Assembly: GCA_023229065.1 (NCBI GenBank)
Contig: JALNZZ010000097.1
Location: 1 to 7,909, forward strand
Length of the DNA stretch: 7,909 nt
Reading direction: 5' to 3'
From: Porticoccaceae bacterium
GTDB lineage: Bacteria; Pseudomonadota; Gammaproteobacteria; Pseudomonadales; Porticoccaceae
A model generated the notes under the pieces. It was not told the origin of the DNA. It saw nothing but the letters and a program-made list of their open reading frames with translations, and searched no databases. The position numbers and the translations under genes are program-made. Positions 5,289-7,909 of this stretch are shown here, piece by piece (within the stretch, counting starts at the first letter, position 1; every line of letters begins with the position of its first letter).

Positions 5289-6869
5289 ATGACCGACCAA
5301 CCAGCACCCGTCCGCCGCGCCCTGATCAGCGTTTCCGACAAGACCGGCATCGTGGACTTCGCCCGCACTCTCACCGAGCTGGGCGTAGAAATCCTCTCCA
5401 CTGGCGGCACTTTCCGCCTGCTGCGGGACAACGACATTGAGGCGCTGGAAGTGTCCGACTACACGGGCTTTCCAGAAATGATGGACGGCCGCGTCAAGAC
5501 GCTGCACCCGAAAGTACACGGCGGCATCCTCGGTCGCCGCGGCACCGACGATGCAGTGATGGCCGAACATGGCATCCAGCCCATCGATATGGTGGTGGTC
5601 AATCTCTATCCCTTCGCAGCGACAGTGGCCGACCCCAACTGCGACCTCCCCACAGCCATTGAGAACATCGACATCGGCGGTCCTACCATGGTCCGTTCCG
5701 CTGCCAAGAACCACCGCGATGTGGCCATTGTGGTCAATGCCGGTGATTACGGCGCCATTCTCGACGAACTGCGTACCAACGGCGGCAAGCTGACCTATAC
5801 CACCCGCTACGCCCTGATGGTCAAGGCATTCGAGCACACCGCCGCTTACGACGGCATGATCGCCAACCACTTCGGCGCCAGAAATACCGATAACGAAAAG
5901 CGCGACTTTTCCGACACATTCAACCTGCAATTTATCAAGCAACAGGACATGCGCTACGGTGAAAACCCCCACCAGAAGGCCGCCTTCTACACTGAAGCCG
6001 AGCCCAGGGACGCCAGCATCGCCACTGCCCGCCAGCTACAGGGCAAGGAGTTGTCCTACAACAATGTGGCTGACACCGACGCCGCCCTGGAGTGCGTCAA
6101 GAGCTTCACCAAACCTGCCTGTGTGATCGTCAAGCACGCCAACCCCTGCGGTGTGGCGGTGAGCCTCGACGGCATCGGTGTCGCCTACGAACTGGCCTAC
6201 CAGACCGACCCCGAGTCCGCTTTCGGCGGTATTATCGCCTTTAACCGCGAACTGGATGCAGCCACGGCCAAGGCCATCGTCGAACGTCAGTTCGTGGAAG
6301 TAATCATCGCCCCCCGCGTGTCTGCAGAGGCACTGGAAGTAACCGCTGCCAAGCAGAACGTGCGGGTACTCGAATGCGGTGACTGGGAAGCCTCGCGCCC
6401 CGTCGCCCTCGACTTCAAGCGCGTCAACGGCGGTCTGCTGGTGCAGGATGCCGACCTCGGTATGATTACCGAAGCAGATCTCAAGGTGGTTACCAAACGA
6501 GCACCCACCGAGGCCGAGATCCACGATCTCATCTTCGCCTGGAAGGTGGCCAAGTTCGTCAAGTCCAATGCCATCGTCTACGCTAAAAACCGCCAGACTA
6601 TCGGCGTCGGCGCCGGCCAGATGAGCCGCGTCAACTCTGCTCGCATCGCCGCGATCAAGGCCGAGCATGCCGGTCTTGCCGTGCAAGGCGCGGTCATGGC
6701 CTCCGACGCTTTCTTTCCCTTCCGCGACGGTATCGACAACGCTGCGGCGGCAGGAATCAGCTGCGTCATTCAGCCCGGTGGCTCAATGCGCGACAACGAA
6801 GTAATCGCTGCTGCCGATGAGCATGGCATTGCCATGGTGTTTACAGGGATGCGGCATTTCCGGCACTGA
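5289..6869 (+). CDS. purH: Bifunctional AICAR formyltransferase / IMP cyclohydrolase
   Basis: This 526-residue enzyme catalyses the last two steps of de novo purine synthesis. It formylates AICAR with 10-formyltetrahydrofolate to FAICAR, then closes the ring to IMP. The N-terminal MGS-like cyclohydrolase domain (about 1-150) contains ALISVSDKTG (11-20), STGGT (37-41), GRVKTLHPKVHGGIL (67-81) with Lys70, and NLYPFA (105-110). The C-terminal transformylase domain (about 195-526) contains MRYGENPHQ (221-229), the catalytic Lys282-His283 pair in VKHANPCG, SAFGGIIAFN (310-319), KSNAIVYAKN (425-434) and ASDAFFPFRD (471-480). Length is near the 529 residues of E. coli PurH. The ATG is preceded by a weak ribosome binding site and lies 24 bases after fis. 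No PurR-type operator is visible in that short gap, so control by PurR as in E. coli is not supported here. Confidence 0.97.
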   Translation: MTDQPAPVRRALISVSDKTGIVDFARTLTELGVEILSTGGTFRLLRDNDIEALEVSDYTGFPEMMDGRVKTLHPKVHGGILGRRGTDDAVMAEHGIQPIDMVVVNLYPFAATVADPNCDLPTAIENIDIGGPTMVRSAAKNHRDVAIVVNAGDYGAILDELRTNGGKLTYTTRYALMVKAFEHTAAYDGMIANHFGARNTDNEKRDFSDTFNLQFIKQQDMRYGENPHQKAAFYTEAEPRDASIATARQLQGKELSYNNVADTDAALECVKSFTKPACVIVKHANPCGVAVSLDGIGVAYELAYQTDPESAFGGIIAFNRELDAATAKAIVERQFVEVIIAPRVSAEALEVTAAKQNVRVLECGDWEASRPVALDFKRVNGGLLVQDADLGMITEADLKVVTKRAPTEAEIHDLIFAWKVAKFVKSNAIVYAKNRQTIGVGAGQMSRVNSARIAAIKAEHAGLAVQGAVMASDAFFPFRDGIDNAAAAGISCVIQPGGSMRDNEVIAAADEHGIAMVFTGMRHFRH

Positions 6870-6891
6870 TCGCCGATAGACAGCGTGATAC

Positions 6892-6920
6892 GAGGGGTGC
6901 CAAACCCCTCTCCCCTTGGC
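6892..6920 (+). promoter_or_regulatory. Hairpin with loop complementary to downstream sequence in the purH-purD gap
   Basis: GAGGGGT at 6892-6898 and ACCCCTC at 6904-6910 form a perfect 7-bp stem with loop GCCAA (6899-6903). The whole loop is complementary to TTGGC at 6916-6920, five bases past the stem, so an H-type pseudoknot or an alternative hairpin (GCCAA with TTGGC, plus GAG 6892-6894 with CTC 6921-6923) could form. A run of four T bases occurs only at 6930-6933, ten bases after the second element, so this is a poor intrinsic terminator. It lies 42 bases before the purD start and could affect purD expression or mRNA stability. The pairing is read directly; any role is inference. Confidence 0.4.
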
Positions 6921-6951
6921 CTCTCCAACTTTTCTCTCAGCAGGTGACACC

Positions 6952-7909
6952 ATGAACATACTTATCATAGGCAGCGGTGGCCGCGAACACGCCCTGGCAT
7001 GGAAGGCCGCCCAGAGCCCACTGGCAAGCACTGTTTTTGTTGCCCCCGGCAATGGCGGCACCGCCCGTGAGCCCGGTGTCGAGAATGTCGCCATTGATAT
7101 CGCCGACTTCAAGGCGCTGGCAGACTTTGCCAAAGTAAACGCCGTGGAACTCACCATTGTCGGCCCGGAGCAGCCTCTGGTAGACGGTCTGGTGGACTAC
7201 TTCGAGAACGAGGGCCTGCGCATTTTTGGGCCCCGCAAAGGCGCCGCTCAGCTGGAGGGCTCCAAAGCCTTTACCAAGGACTTTCTCGCCCGTCACGACA
7301 TTCCCACTGCCGAATACCGCAACTTCACCGAGGTAGAACCGGCTCTGGCCTACCTGCGAGAAAAAGGTGCTCCTATCGTGGTGAAAGCCGACGGGCTGGC
7401 GGCTGGCAAAGGCGTTATCGTCGCTATGGACCTCGCTGAAGCCGAAGCCGCGGTGCGCGACATGCTGGCCGGCAATGCCTTTGGCGACGCCGGCAGCCGA
7501 GTCGTAATCGAAGAGTTCCTCGAAGGCGAAGAAGCCAGCTTTATTGTCATGGTAGACGGCGAGCACGTACTGCCCATGGCCTCCAGCCAGGACCACAAGC
7601 GGGTCGGCGATGGCGACACCGGCCCCAACACTGGCGGTATGGGGGCCTACTCCCCGGCACCGGTGGTAAGCCTCGGCATCCACACTCGGGTGATGAACGA
7701 AGTCATTCTGCCCACCGTGCGCGCCATGGCTGCTGAAGGCAACACCTACACCGGCTTTCTCTACGCTGGCCTGATGATCACGCCCGACGGCACCCCCAAA
7801 GTGATCGAATACAACTGCCGTTTCGGGGATCCGGAAACCCAGCCCATCCTGATGCGCCTGCAATCCGACATCGTCGCTCTGTGCCTCGCCGCCCTCGACG
7901 GCAAGCTTA
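6952..7909 (+). CDS. purD: Phosphoribosylamine-glycine ligase (GAR synthetase), 3' end outside window
   Basis: The first 319 codons are present, out of roughly 425-430 expected for the family. The enzyme joins 5-phosphoribosylamine and glycine with ATP to form GAR, the second step of purine synthesis. The N-terminal domain starts MNILIIGSGGREHALAWK (1-18), followed by VAPGNGGTA (30-38) and VGPEQPLVDG (70-79). The ATP-grasp part has LEGSKAFTKDF (101-111), the ATP loop VKADGLAAGKGV (144-155), EEFLEGEEASF (187-197), SQDHKRVGDGDTGPNTGGMG (212-231), and the metal-binding ENC-type segment EYNCRFGDPETQ (286-297). The ATG has an AGGTGA ribosome binding site at 6942-6947. It lies 82 bases after purH, a common gammaproteobacterial pairing. 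No stop codon or frameshift interrupts it. The window ends within the codon after Leu319, next to an AAGCTT sequence at 7903-7908. Confidence 0.97.
   Translation, partial: MNILIIGSGGREHALAWKAAQSPLASTVFVAPGNGGTAREPGVENVAIDIADFKALADFAKVNAVELTIVGPEQPLVDGLVDYFENEGLRIFGPRKGAAQLEGSKAFTKDFLARHDIPTAEYRNFTEVEPALAYLREKGAPIVVKADGLAAGKGVIVAMDLAEAEAAVRDMLAGNAFGDAGSRVVIEEFLEGEEASFIVMVDGEHVLPMASSQDHKRVGDGDTGPNTGGMGAYSPAPVVSLGIHTRVMNEVILPTVRAMAAEGNTYTGFLYAGLMITPDGTPKVIEYNCRFGDPETQPILMRLQSDIVALCLAALDGKL

Noticed and set aside
5124..5972. 282-codon open frame antisense to fis and purH
   Set aside because: It lies opposite well-conserved fis and purH codons and has no family resemblance, which is typical of antisense shadows in GC-rich genes.
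6937..7863. 308-codon open frame antisense to purD
   Set aside because: It is a mirror of codon bias in the purD gene; the opposite strand encodes a clear PurD with every family motif, and the antisense product is unrecognisable.

Overview
The window is a stretch of conserved bacterial housekeeping genes, all on the + strand. They are tightly packed and carry full-length, intact reading frames, apart from the two genes cut by the window edges. Gene order is: C-terminus of a DsbD/ScsB-type thiol reductase, aroQ, accB, accC, prmA, dusB, fis, purH, purD (5' part). This order and the close similarity of the proteins to Pseudomonas and Escherichia homologues point to a gammaproteobacterium. The fairly GC-rich codon use and type II dehydroquinase suggest a pseudomonad-like or marine oligotrophic lineage (for example Cellvibrionales/Halieaceae), but the genus is inference and not established. 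I see no mobile element, tRNA, rRNA, CRISPR array or sign of horizontal transfer.

Layout. 1-267: the end of a membrane disulfide-reductase gene (thioredoxin-like domain). 268-531: a non-coding gap that is unusually rich in nested inverted repeats. 532-3741: aroQ-accB-accC-prmA with gaps of 28, 10 and 16 bases, a probable operon joining aromatic biosynthesis, the first step of fatty-acid synthesis and ribosomal protein L11 methylation. 3742-3951: a second gap with stem-loops after prmA and a possible promoter for the next unit. 3952-5264: dusB-fis, overlapping by 4 bases (ATGA), with dusB starting at TTG behind a good ribosome binding site. 5289-6869: purH, only 24 bases after fis. 6870-6951: a gap with a perfect 7-bp hairpin. 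6952-7909: purD, cut by the window end after 319 codons.

Functionally, aroQ feeds chorismate synthesis. AccB and AccC are the biotin carrier and biotin carboxylase of acetyl-CoA carboxylase. PrmA modifies the ribosome, DusB makes dihydrouridine in tRNA, and Fis is the growth-phase nucleoid regulator. PurH and PurD act in de novo purine synthesis (last two steps and second step). The theme is growth-rate-linked biosynthesis. The coding content is ordinary. What deserves a second look lies in the three intergenic regions, where I found inverted-repeat structure that could be regulatory RNA, terminators or operators. I do not see an undescribed protein system here.
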